DNA from: Amoebophrya sp. A120
Taxonomy: Eukaryota > Sar > Dinophyceae > Syndiniales > Amoebophryaceae
Direction: 5' to 3'
DNA: 64,000 nt
NCBI GenBank assembly: GCA_905178155.1
Contig: CAJINV010000002.1
Coordinates: 13,026,480 to 13,090,479, forward strand
Shown here piece after piece: positions 12,735-22,858 of this stretch. Under the pieces are notes generated by a model, which saw nothing but the letters and a program-made list of their open reading frames with translations, was not told the DNA's origin and did not search any database. Every line of letters begins with the position of its first letter. Position 1 is the stretch's first letter. The position numbers and the translations under genes are program-made.

Positions 12735-15316
12735 ATGCGGCACATGAAGCAGCTTCCTCGAAGCGCGACAAGTGGCACTGCAGCAGCGCTAAAATTGCCG
12801 CATGATCCAGAATCTGGCGTAGTTGCAGACCTATGCCCGAGCGAGAACCACCCCGAGCGAGTGCGGTGGCACTACGGACATCAGACAGGCCGAGATCGCC
12901 TAAAACGAGTTCGCGAGGCGCTCTCGCATAGCAAGGAAGCCAGTCGGAAATCGATAGAACAACAACAAACCGCGCGCATGCATTCCGATCTCGCACAACC
13001 GGACTTCTACCGGCAGCGGATTCCGCAGCACGAGTTGCGTGTTTCTGCGAGTCTATTTTCGCGACATCGGATGAAGGATGAAAACACGAAAAGGGGCACT
13101 GCAGGTTTCAGCACCAACGCGCCAGTCTCGGGAGCAGCGAAGGAAAGTTTAACTTTTTTCCTCCACAACGCAAAGTATACGAGTTCTGCATGGGAGCAAA
13201 AGTGGCTGCGAGAAATCGCAGAGCTGGAAAGAATTCATGGAATTTGCGATGCCGTCCTTGCACCCGAGCACCGGCATGAGCTTGCGCATTTTCTTGTGAT
13301 GACGGGCTGCGAGTATGAGCGGCACCGTGAGGACACTTTTTTCACGACGAGCGAAGACGAGCATGTTGAGGCAACTGCAGTGTCATCCCTTTCGCGTGAG
13401 AACCAGCAGATCCTGGCTACAGATTCCGCCGCAGTTGTGGTGAATGCCGCAAAGAAAGTTGTGTTCTACCACGAGAATGTGGAGGAAAATGGGGAAGCCG
13501 CAGCATCCGAGCCTGTTGACAATGCAGAACTTAATTATACACACAATGCCATCACAGGTCTTTCGGTTTATCCTGGCGGGATAAAGACCAAGACGATCAA
13601 AAGCAGCACATTAGTCGACGGTTGGTGCTTTATCGAAGGAGCGCCTGCTGAGGAGAAGAAGATCAATCGAGGCACCACGGCTACGGATTCTGTAGTCGCA
13701 TCTGCTGCGACGGGTAGAAGTGATAAAAAAGGCCAAGAAGTCGTCCGACGACCCGGCTACTACTTCAATCCCTTCAGGTTTCGGTTTCGACGGAATCTTC
13801 CTCGAGAATTGAAAACACATCTGGCACGACGACAACGTCCTGCGGCTCGCCGCACCGTCCATCACATGCACTATGACAACGCCGTCTTTTCGCACTTCGA
13901 GTACACGTGCCAGAGCTGGGGCAAGGCGGGTTCGAGCCAGCCCGTCGGTTCGTACACTTTTGTCCGAAAAGAGCCCATCGAGCCACTGATCGGCCACTTG
14001 CGGCATCCATTGGCAGGTTGCGAAAGTCTTTTGCAAAATTTCGAAGATGGGAGTGAAACAGAAGCAGGCATAGATGCGGAGACTGGTAGTTACCAGAAAG
14101 GCGGAGCAGCCGGCATGGTCGAACCCGCTGCCAAACACACTGACATTTCTTCTACAAAAGGGGACTCTACTAGCACCTCCTTCCCCGAGGCGTTTTTCGT
14201 GCAGGATCCGAATTTTGTCTTGCCAGTTACTGCAGATTCCGTCCTGCTCCCGCGAAAAAACTCGTCATCGGCTGGTTTGAAACTGTACTTCGACTTTGGT
14301 GCTGGGCAGTACTCCGGCAACGTTTCTCGCACTTTCGCCGCGCTGGCGAGCACCTGGGAACGGAGCGGAAATTTTGAATTTGACGCAATGGAAGGTTGGG
14401 AGCCCGGCTACGGTGACAGCGACGCCACGTATGCCGCAGCGGCGAAAATTATAGAGCCGGAGTTGCATTCTGACCGCGAAAAAGCACCTCTCGCCTCATC
14501 GACTCGTTCTGTTCTTCCAGAATCGCACGAGATCGGCAGAATAAAAACGCAACGGGGCGGAGAAGGCGTGAAAGAAATAAACGGGAAGAAATCCGACAAA
14601 AAACCTTGGTTGCTTGCGGGAAAGATGAAAGAACTCTTTCGAGACGAATTCCTCTCAAGTCTACCACCGCACCTCCGCGATCGGATGGACAACGGCCGCA
14701 CTTCGGTTGTGCTACACCAGTACCCGATTGCGCAGTTTCCCGAGCGCAGACATCAGTGGCTCCCTTCCCTGTTGCAAGCCAGAAGGCAGCAGCATCTCTA
14801 CCGGGGAGGAGGCAGAAGGCAAGACTCCTCTGCTGGGCTAGAGAAGTGGCAACTGCGTGGCGGCCCGTCGAGCTCTAGTCGGGCCCCGTACACGCTCCTG
14901 AAACTCGATGTGGACGCGGCCGAAGTGGAGAATGCGTATCCTGTGCAAAAGTATCGTACTCGTATAAATGCAAATCTTGCATTACAAATCTTGTTCCCAA
15001 GGCAAATCCGCATTACAAATTTCATTTCTCATGCTGACGAGGAAATTTGTCATGCGATTTATACTAGTACGATGCTTTTGCATTTCATAATGCGGTAATA
15101 GACGCGATTTTGGACCACGATCCGCTCGCGGAGGGTCAACCAGCCACGCCGGTGCTAGCGCAGGAGCTGCTGTGGGAACACCACGTGAACAGCTACATGA
15201 TGAACCGGCACTGGCTCGAGACGGGCCGAAAATCAAAAGAAAACATCACTGATTCCTACAGGAAATTCTATCGCTTGAGAGCGGAGAAACTCATCCGGGC
15301 ACACTCGTGGACATGA
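12735..15316 (+). CDS. FkbM/METTL24-like methyltransferase with long N-terminal extension
   Basis: Exon 1 is 12735-14936 and exon 2 is 15095-15313 (TGA 15314-15316), about 807 aa. The last 300 residues match the SAM-dependent FkbM-like fold. Motif I is YFDFGAGQYSGN (14286-14321), followed by an acidic strand with DAMEGWEP. A KLDVDAAEVE motif (near 14901-14930) corresponds to the family KxDVEGxE. A C-terminal segment (ELLWEHHVN, then RLRAEKLIRAHSW) matches the family end. About 450 residues before it are polar and unrecognised. A segment with HHMHYDNAVFSHFEYTC may belong to the catalytic region. The two exons are separated by an inverted-repeat element, and removing it with one copy of its 6-bp duplication restores the frame. 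The gene follows a PhyH-like gene on the same strand. Methyl acceptor unknown. Confidence 0.7.
14937..15094 (+). mobile_element. Introner-like TIR element acting as an intron
   Basis: Insert of about 152 bp plus one copy of a 6-bp direct repeat (AATGCG at 14931-14936 and 15089-15094). Imperfect terminal inverted repeats of 26 nt lie at 14944-14969 and 15057-15082, with two mismatches. It contains in-frame stops if read through. Excising 158 bp joins the methyltransferase exons in frame, although 158 is not a multiple of 3. The ends do not give a GT-AG intron in the right phase. The sequence GCATTACAAAT occurs twice inside. Confidence 0.72.
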
Positions 15317-16391
15317 TCTTTTTCGAAGTTTCTGATGAACTTCGAAGCAGTGGACGCACGAGAAATAATGATTAATAAGCTGGTTGTTTGTGTTTGTCAA
15401 CGTGTTTGGCGTTGATTGCATTTTTGATTCCAACAAGTCGAAATCGGACATCTTTCAACTCGCATTCTTACTATACAGAACGTATTCCGTGTCGGCGTCA
15501 GAGCATTGTAGTTGTTCACGCGATGTTCACGCCTTATCTCCCTGGATCGGTCAGGTTTTCGGTCCATCGGTATCATGTTATATTATTTATCGCGAGAATA
15601 TAGGCGATCAGGTCCCCTTCGTCTTCCTTGCATCGTGCATGTCGCAATCTCGTCGGTAGTTTTTTTCAGGCTTAGAGTCGAACAGACACATTGCCATTTT
15701 TTTTCTGCAGGGGCAGGCGTTTTCATAATTTCTATAAGAGCGTTTTTTTTTTCCGTAGGGCCAGCAGCAAACGAACGAGGAAGTTACGGCGCATACGGTT
15801 ACATCAACAAGTATTGTATCTATTTGTGATTTGCATTTGAGCGATTGTTGTTTGAGGTTTTCCGCGAAACAACAGGAACAAGTAAGTAGAGGCGATTTAG
15901 ATTTAGACTTTCTCCCCTGCATACAAATCTATCTTGCTTACAAAGACATAGAAAAGGTCAAGGTGCACAACAAGATATTCCCTTTTTTTCCAAGAGAGGC
16001 AAAATTGTTGGTATCTTCTTTGAAAAAATGTGTTGAATGATCGGCATATCAAGGAACATGATCGGCATGGCGAAATGAAAGCTCTCGCAGAAACCACAGT
16101 ATGAGCAATGAGAGTGTAGTAGTTCTTAGATTGAATATCAATTTCGCACAACGAAGTCCTTCCCGGGAGCTAGTGAAGCACATCGTTGAGCTTTGTTTTC
16201 CCTCATGGAAGAACGACAGGTACTGACTGCATTCATATTGCGTGAGAAGAAATTGGAGCATCTACTTTTTGACTTCCTTTATCCCAACTACGTTCCTCGA
16301 CAACGAGATAATCCGTATTTCGCACTGTGTACACTCCTCCCACATAGAAAGCTGCAATTGGTATTTATTTCGTTGCTCCTCGGAATAAAGA
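15317..16391. other. Intergenic, no gene seen
   Basis: AT-rich sequence with T runs and stop codons in every frame at short intervals. No RNA gene, repeat or chained exon was found. Its last part is the promoter/leader region of the DUF4116 gene. Confidence 0.5.
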
Positions 16392-19187
16392 ATGGCCCAA
16401 ATCGTCAATCTTTCGGTGGAGCCGCCTGCGTCCTCATCATGCCAGCAAAACTCAGGTAGTTCGCATGATGTGTGTCCAGGTGAAAACAATAACAAACCGC
16501 AATCCCATAAGGTATTGACAATTGTTGATCTTGGCGGAAATAGATTGAGCCACATATCCTTGGCACCACAGCAGAATGAATTGCTTTTCCGGGACGTGAA
16601 AACCCATCTCCTCACTTCGCTCAGTCAAATAAAGAGCTTACTTGGCATAGGAGCCGTGTTCAGCAAGCCGCTCGTCGAGAGAGTATGCACTTCACGTTGC
16701 GGAATCACCAAGACGGAAAAAATCCAAGCTCCAGCAAACGAGGATATAGGTCTACATCTCCTTGGCGCAGAGGGGCCAGGTGAGCTTGACGGAAAGATCG
16801 CCGGGTCCAGAGTCCAACAAATGCCGGATGACTCGGCAGCGGAATGTGCGGCAAGTGCATGCGGGTGTCCGTCTTCGGGCTTCGGTTCTTCCAGCAAAAA
16901 CGTGATGGCAATCGGGGCGCGCGCAGAGAGCGAATGCATTGTCTGGGATGGACGCTTTCCTATTCCAGTACGAGGAGATGATGTGCATGGGGTTGCGGAA
17001 CTCCAAGTTGTATTTGATGCCCGGGCGCAAGACGCACTTACACATGCGACGGAGGTCCTGCAGCTACAGAGCACGAATCTACAAGAGCAAGAAGAATTTT
17101 TGCACAGGGACGCGGACGAATCGTTTTCGTGGAACGTTCCTGCCGGTGCCATGGCTGCACACGGCGATGTCGAAGACGACACTTGGGACGACTATGATCT
17201 TCCATCTGATGCCGACGCTCAACATTTTGGCGGATGCTGTTGCAAACATGGGGGAACACGTTATGCAATGAGCGAGGGAACCTGCCTGATGAAAAAGATA
17301 CAAGAAATTTATCCGCAGGGTGCCAGCAACGACTTCGGCGAGTGTGACTTTGAATTTCGCGAAGCTTTGGTCAAACTTGCTGTCGGTTGTTCTGTCCGTT
17401 GGGAAACGGGGAATCCGCAAGTGATCGAGATGGGTGGCAGCAGCCGGCTTTTTCGGGCAAGTCGCGAGCTTAGCATGTTGGCATGCGGAATCAATGGGTT
17501 GGCGCTGCGATACGCGACATTCGAGCTACGCAAGGACCCTGAAGTCGTGAAGATTGCCGTTGCCACGGACTGGCGCTCGTTGCGATTTGGCAGTGTCGCA
17601 ATTCGGTCTCAGCTTGAACATGCAGACATAGCACTTTGCGCAGTAAAGCAAAACGGCTGGGCATACAAATACCTGCGGGGTGACCTCCGGCAGAGTCGTG
17701 AACTCGTTCAACTATCCGTTCAGCACAAACCGTGGTGCCTACGTTACGTCCCGCTAGAATACCGAGCTGACTCGAAAATCATCACGGACGCGGCGGCGAT
17801 TGATGGCGTTGCCGCGTTGAAGTTTTGCGACCCCGCGATCCAAACAAAAGCGCTACTGACCGTCGCGGTACAGTCAAACGGACTGGCGCTGAAATATTGC
17901 GAAGCTGAGATTTTGGACAAGTCAATTGTGAAAGTGGCGCTAAAACAAAATCCATACGCGCTCAGATTTGTGACTGGCGATGCGATGCGCAACGACCTCG
18001 ACCTGTTGCGTTCACTTTTTCGTGGCCCAAGTCCAATGCTGCGGACCGATTGGCATCTTCTTCCAGAACAGTGTCCGCCAGAACGCTTTGGAAGCGAGAT
18101 TTGCGAACGCCAACCTGGCAACGGCTACGGCATGAGCACGGATTACAGTGCTGTCCATGTTGGCTGCTCTCTGAAAGAGCACGAGGATCTTCTTTTTACG
18201 GACGGCGCGAGCGACTCTATGGTGCGCGACACGAGGAACAACCAGATTCATACGAAATCTCCTTGCGGTATCGCGACGCAGGTGCGACCTTGCTCTTGCT
18301 CGAGTTGCCTCTTGTCGCAACTCCGTTTTAACGACACCAGCCGCTCTAGCAGTTGCTACAAGCACAATCAAACAAGGCGTCGCCATACGTGCCTGATGCA
18401 GCGCTATATTCACGTTCCGGATTTCTGTGGAGATGGGGAACATGTATGCAATGCGCTTTGCCACGAGCTAGGGCACATCTATGTCGAATCTGAGCCGGAG
18501 CCCAACCAGTTTCTCGCGCAACATTTTGAGGACCAGCAGGAAGAGTCCTTTGGCTCGGTTCCGGAGGACCTCGGAGACCTGGTTCTTCGAGACTTCTGCA
18601 ACAAGGATGTCTGCGACGACGACGGTATTGTTCTTTCTTGCGTTCGTTTGGATGGGCTGTGCCTCGAGCACGCGAGTTCCCGCATCAGAGGCGATCGAGG
18701 GCTTGTCAAGGAGGCAGTCGCGCAGAATCACGACGCCCTGCTCTTCGCTGCGCAACATCTCCGTGAGGACCCGAGTTTCGTTGTGGAATTAATGGAAGAA
18801 GCCTGCGCAAATGTGTTCTGGAATGCCGACAAATTAGCAGTGCAGGACGTTCTGCTGTCGGAAAAAGGAGAGAGAAGCCTGTCCCTCCGAGCTCTGAAGG
18901 CGTATCCCGGTCTACTGGAGTTCGCCAGTGAGGACTTCAAGCGCGATCGGTCGAACGTTGCAGCGTTGCTAGCGATCGACGGCGCAGTCCTTCAGTTCGT
19001 GGACTCGTCAATGAAGCGCGACAAAGACCTTGTACGTGTTGCGCTGAACGCTGGTGGATTCCTTTGGCACGCCGACAAGTATCTCGAAAAAGACCCCGAT
19101 TATGCATGGCAGTATCTATTTTTCCCCTCTTTTCTTCTACGAATTGCACTTGGTTTGTTGAAGCACAACATCGCGTCGCGAAATTGA
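16392..19187 (+). CDS. DUF4116-repeat protein
   Basis: A single long open frame of 931 codons from ATG 16392. Residues about 360-540 and 755-910 carry tandem units of about 48 residues with the DUF4116 pattern: a short helix ending in a hydrophobic pair, (L/A)LRYA, a charged turn with a KDPE-like motif, then VKxAV. Examples are GLALRYATFELRKDPEVV and NGLALKYCEAEILDKSIV. The N-terminal 300 residues and a Cys/His-rich linker (near residues 620-680, SCSSCLLSQL and later Cys) are not DUF4116-like. DUF4116 proteins form large families in algae, dinoflagellates and giant viruses; their role is unknown. A donor-like GTATCT at 19112 suggests the true exon may stop there and continue into the similar frame at about 19490. 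The annotated stop is TGA 19185-19187. Confidence 0.75.
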   Translation: MAQIVNLSVEPPASSSCQQNSGSSHDVCPGENNNKPQSHKVLTIVDLGGNRLSHISLAPQQNELLFRDVKTHLLTSLSQIKSLLGIGAVFSKPLVERVCTSRCGITKTEKIQAPANEDIGLHLLGAEGPGELDGKIAGSRVQQMPDDSAAECAASACGCPSSGFGSSSKNVMAIGARAESECIVWDGRFPIPVRGDDVHGVAELQVVFDARAQDALTHATEVLQLQSTNLQEQEEFLHRDADESFSWNVPAGAMAAHGDVEDDTWDDYDLPSDADAQHFGGCCCKHGGTRYAMSEGTCLMKKIQEIYPQGASNDFGECDFEFREALVKLAVGCSVRWETGNPQVIEMGGSSRLFRASRELSMLACGINGLALRYATFELRKDPEVVKIAVATDWRSLRFGSVAIRSQLEHADIALCAVKQNGWAYKYLRGDLRQSRELVQLSVQHKPWCLRYVPLEYRADSKIITDAAAIDGVAALKFCDPAIQTKALLTVAVQSNGLALKYCEAEILDKSIVKVALKQNPYALRFVTGDAMRNDLDLLRSLFRGPSPMLRTDWHLLPEQCPPERFGSEICERQPGNGYGMSTDYSAVHVGCSLKEHEDLLFTDGASDSMVRDTRNNQIHTKSPCGIATQVRPCSCSSCLLSQLRFNDTSRSSSCYKHNQTRRRHTCLMQRYIHVPDFCGDGEHVCNALCHELGHIYVESEPEPNQFLAQHFEDQQEESFGSVPEDLGDLVLRDFCNKDVCDDDGIVLSCVRLDGLCLEHASSRIRGDRGLVKEAVAQNHDALLFAAQHLREDPSFVVELMEEACANVFWNADKLAVQDVLLSEKGERSLSLRALKAYPGLLEFASEDFKRDRSNVAALLAIDGAVLQFVDSSMKRDKDLVRVALNAGGFLWHADKYLEKDPDYAWQYLFFPSFLLRIALGLLKHNIASRN

Positions 19188-19413
19188 ATCAAGAGAATGC
19201 TTGGCCTCCGTGCTGCGCTAAAAGAAATGACAGGTGAAACGCTGGTCTTCATTTGCAATGCAGATCGCTGGTCTTTGTGTGCGATTCGTTCCTAAAAAAA
19301 GGCTATTCCAGGCATGATTCGCAGCCTGTGAGGTGCGAACGCTTCGACCGCCCACGTTAGAAGCGCGAGCGCTTCGCTATGCCCGCAAGCAAAACAAGCA
19401 AGCACAATTTTGA

Positions 19414-20379
19414 ATGGTGGGGTTAGATAGGTTTCTTTTTTTTGTTTTGCATAACTGCTTGTTGCGGGAACAAATCATATCACAAGCTGCAAAGCTTGCC
19501 GACCCTTTTACGCCTGTGCGGTGTGATGGCTGGATGGTCAAAAGGAACGAGTTGTACTTTCACCCGACCCCCTATTGGGAGCACGCCATGGCTAGTAAGG
19601 AAGACGCCTGCTACGATGATGTCCTCCTTCGTTCTGCCTTGCAACTCGGGCTTGCAAGCTACAAGGACGTTCCAGCAGAGCTAGCGCATAATCCGTCAGT
19701 CTTGCACGCTACACTGACAAAGCTGCGCCGTGCACGTGGACTTTTGCCCCTAGTCGAATACCCCCAGCACCTGGCTGATATTCCCTCTGAGATGCAGAGC
19801 GACCCTTTCGTGCAGTGTGAGTTCTATGTTGACGCCGTCACTCAACGTGGCCGGAATCTAGACCACGACACGATTTTGACCGGGCTGAGGACAACGCAAG
19901 CATTCTGTCTGACTTTTTTCCTGTACATGGAAACGGAGGATGAATCGTCCGTCTTTTTCTCATCATCTGCAGACGCAGAGAAGTATGCACTCGTAACTCT
20001 TCGTGACACCAGCTGGGGCGCGGAAGTATACTTCTTGTTGCCAAAGCTTGTCCGCGATTCAGCAGCAGTGCAGCATGCTTTTTTTCATCTTGTAGGTGAA
20101 CCACTTGAAGTCGAAAACATGCTCGGGTTTGCCCTCCACCACTGCACAGAGCTCGTTAGGAACAGGTGCAGCGTCGACAACGGAGCATGGTCCAAGTTCG
20201 AACGAAGCCGGAAAAGCTCGGTGCCAGAAGCCAGTTGGAAGACAACTGAGCTCGTGAGCTCAACGGAGAACTTTTTGCGACTGCGCTTGCCGGCTTCTCA
20301 CACGAATCCTGAAAAAGCTTGCCTTCTCAAAACGGCGGAGGCGCGTCGAGCCAGGGTGTTGGCGTCTCCATTTCCTTAG
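19414..20379 (+). CDS. DUF4116-like repeat continuation
   Basis: Open frame whose convincing part starts near 19490. It carries the same repeat rhythm as its upstream neighbour: VLLRSALQLGLASYKDVPAE, then ALVTLRDTSWGAEVYFLLPK with RDSAAVQHA. Composition and codon use match the preceding gene. The first 25 codons (Phe/Leu-rich, including FFVLHN) look like intron. I think this is the last exon of the 16392 gene, but no donor/acceptor pair I tried kept the phase, so I list it separately. The stop is TAG at 20377-20379. Confidence 0.55.
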   Translation: MVGLDRFLFFVLHNCLLREQIISQAAKLADPFTPVRCDGWMVKRNELYFHPTPYWEHAMASKEDACYDDVLLRSALQLGLASYKDVPAELAHNPSVLHATLTKLRRARGLLPLVEYPQHLADIPSEMQSDPFVQCEFYVDAVTQRGRNLDHDTILTGLRTTQAFCLTFFLYMETEDESSVFFSSSADAEKYALVTLRDTSWGAEVYFLLPKLVRDSAAVQHAFFHLVGEPLEVENMLGFALHHCTELVRNRCSVDNGAWSKFERSRKSSVPEASWKTTELVSSTENFLRLRLPASHTNPEKACLLKTAEARRARVLASPFP

Positions 20380-21180
20380 GCACACGGACGACGGAAGAAG
20401 AAACGAGCAAGCACCGAATAACGGACGCAGTTCGGGCACAGACAGCCTTGTGCCGAAACTAAAGTCCAATCTGTTTCCACCAAGCTTTGACTTTGCGCTG
20501 CACGATAGAGGACAAGAACTCTGATTCAGACCAGCCTCTTACGGCATACGAACGAGATGAACTTTGATGATGATAGATTTCCATTCAGCGGATGGCAGCT
20601 TCCATAGTCGCAATTCTTGTATAATAGTTTCACTTCAACAGCATAGAGAACAAGACGGAGCTACGAACAAATTTGAACGCAAGTTGTGCACGTGGATAAT
20701 TCTGATGCGAGGGAGAAAACTGAAACGAAACGAACTGTCGAAATTGTTTCGCCTTTGCTCGATTTCCCATGTCGATTTCGTGGCGCGTCGGCTAGGTGCA
20801 TGCCCGAGGTGTGGCAGGCTTCACACCAGGAGCGCGTCCTCTGGTGGCAGGCATTTTTCGAGGAAAGGAAGCATCGAGAATGAATAATGTCGAACACCTC
20901 AGATCATGCTTGCTGCCGATGAATAGATCTAGGAGTTACAGTGCCCTTCTCTCTCGCTCTGGGTGAGTACGACTTACTTTGACACAGCATTTAGTGGGTC
21001 TCGACGCTGGTTGCGCACCGCCGGAAGCCTGTATGTAAATGAGATCATGCTACGTTCGAATCTTTGACAAGGTATTTTGGATCATCTTGAGTGATCTTCG
21101 GTGACTGGAGTCGCACGCTGCCCAGCAAACAAGTATCTATGAACCACAGGAAATTGTGTGCGCCCCCGCTGCCGTTGTAT
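20380..21180. other. Intergenic, no gene resolved
   Basis: Short open frames in both strands near 20560-20890 with no family resemblance. No repeat or RNA gene was recognised. Confidence 0.4.
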
Positions 21181-22285
21181 GTAGCGCGGGCGGTCGCTCC
21201 GCGACCGCCGGAGAGGTATGGAGTAGACAAGAAAGCGATGGGCCCGATTTCCTACTCGGAAAGCTGCAGGCCTCACGGGGAAGGGGCAGGAGGCGATACG
21301 CGTACCCCAAGCGGGTTTGTCCCTGGGCGCCGGCGACCACTAGAGCCTCACGCCCGACGCCCCCGGGCCCACCTCGATGGAGGGGTGGCGACCGACGAGC
21401 CTTCTGGCCGGTTTGCAATTTGCGAGTACACCCCAAGGTGGGCGAGCTACTATGTGCATTTTGCTAGACACCCACGGGAAAGTGGCCGCGGCATAAGAGA
21501 CCCTACTTACGCGAAGGGACGGGCCAGCCATGCACAGCGGCCCACCCACCGCGGCGGGAGTGGGCGCCCGCGATGCGCATGACAGGCGAGCGGGGTTAGA
21601 GAAAAGAGGCGGCCTGCCCTTCCGAAAGGCAGGAATACCCGCACCCGGCTGGGGGCCGGCCCCGCGGGGCAAAGGAAGGCAACACCAGGCGCAGCGCCAT
21701 CCCTTGCTGCAGTCGCGCAGCCAGTATTACTCTGGCCCCCTGCCCCTGCGCCTCCGTTGGCAGCGCCAAGGGCCGCGCACGCAATTGCCATAACCCGCGC
21801 CGCGCCCCCACTGCCCCAAGGGCCAGCATTCGCCCCTCCTGGACCTCCTTCCCTTTTGCAAAGCGTCCCGCACCGCTCCCCAGACCCCACACCGCCCTCC
21901 GCCCGAGGGCACGGCGGCGGCCTGCCCGCTGCGAGTTTCTCCGCAAGGGGCGAGGGAAGCCGACAACACGCGCAAGCGGCGCGCCGCAGGCTCGCGCCGA
22001 GCCTTTTTTGCGGGACAAGTAAGAAGCGATCTGGGCGCGCTTGTTTCAGAGCACCGCGGCGCACACAGAGGCCTCGGCGTTCGCAGGGTCGCTCCGCCCT
22101 TTCGCTTCTCCCCAGTTTTCTACTACACGCGCTCTACTAGTATGCGTTCTACTAGTAGTCTGCACCTGTTTTACTAGTAGAACTTTTGCTCGCCTGTCCC
22201 GATAAACTTACTAGTAACGTTTTTTAAAAGTAAGAGTTTGCGGATTTTCCTTACTAGTAGAGATTTTACTAGTAGAAATCGGGCC
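21181..22285 (+). repeat. GC-rich repeat element with terminal ACTAGT array, copy 1
   Basis: A sharply bounded GC-rich block, about 960 bp, followed by an AT-rich tail with six ACTAGT hexamers, several within the palindrome CTACTAGTAG (22130-22275). The left end holds a 17-bp sequence (21187-21203, containing CGGTCGCTCCG). It recurs inverted at 47098-47114, at the far end of a similar block, so the two blocks are oppositely oriented copies of one element type. Long open frames exist on both strands, as expected from low stop density, and their products are Gly/Ala/Arg/Pro-biased. I do not regard them as genes. Confidence 0.55.
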
Positions 22286-22858
22286 GCGCGTCCATCGATT
22301 TTCTTGCCGTATAGTATATAAGGAATTGTGGATCAAAGACGGAATCACAAGAGAGATCTCTACGTCTCCTGCTGCTCACAGTGATGTACTTATGTTCGCC
22401 TTGTAAGTATAGGCGTTTCGGATGACAAAAAAAAAACATATGATCAAAATGTTGCAATCACTCCATGGCGTTACAGGTCCCGCCGCTTTTCCACCTGCCT
22501 GGTTCTGTCATCTTCGTGATTCACTCTCACATTGACATTTATATATAGGGGTACAGAACGCTAGGTGGTGTAGTCTCGAAAAGTCTTCTTGAGGTGTTTG
22601 TGTATGTTTCTCCGCTCTTTATGAGTTTCTGACGGTACTAGATAAATTATTTTTTGTTTTTCATTTGTCCTCCTCAACCGACTACCCCAGACGTCAACCC
22701 GGAAGGCGCAGGACTGTCTACGTGTGTACTGGACGCAGCATATTTTTTGTCTGTTGCTATTTGTCGTGGTAGGTGGGGTGACAAAAAAAGTGCACATCTT
22801 ATCACAGATAAGGAGACTGACATCGATTGATAAACTTGTTTTCAAAAGCAAAACTACA
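22286..22858. other. Intergenic / 5' leader
   Basis: AT-rich sequence with a TATATAA-like stretch (22315-22322) and an A9 run near 22428. No coding exon was resolved. It probably holds the promoter of the coiled-coil gene that follows. Confidence 0.35.

Noticed and set aside
21045-21070. B-box-like GTTCGAATC near 21050
   Set aside because: No A box or cloverleaf upstream.
21507-22064. 185-codon minus-strand open frame in the GC-rich block
   Set aside because: All frames are open because stop codons are scarce at this GC content. The product is Arg/Ala/Gly/Pro-biased with no domain, and overlapping frames on the other strand are equally long.
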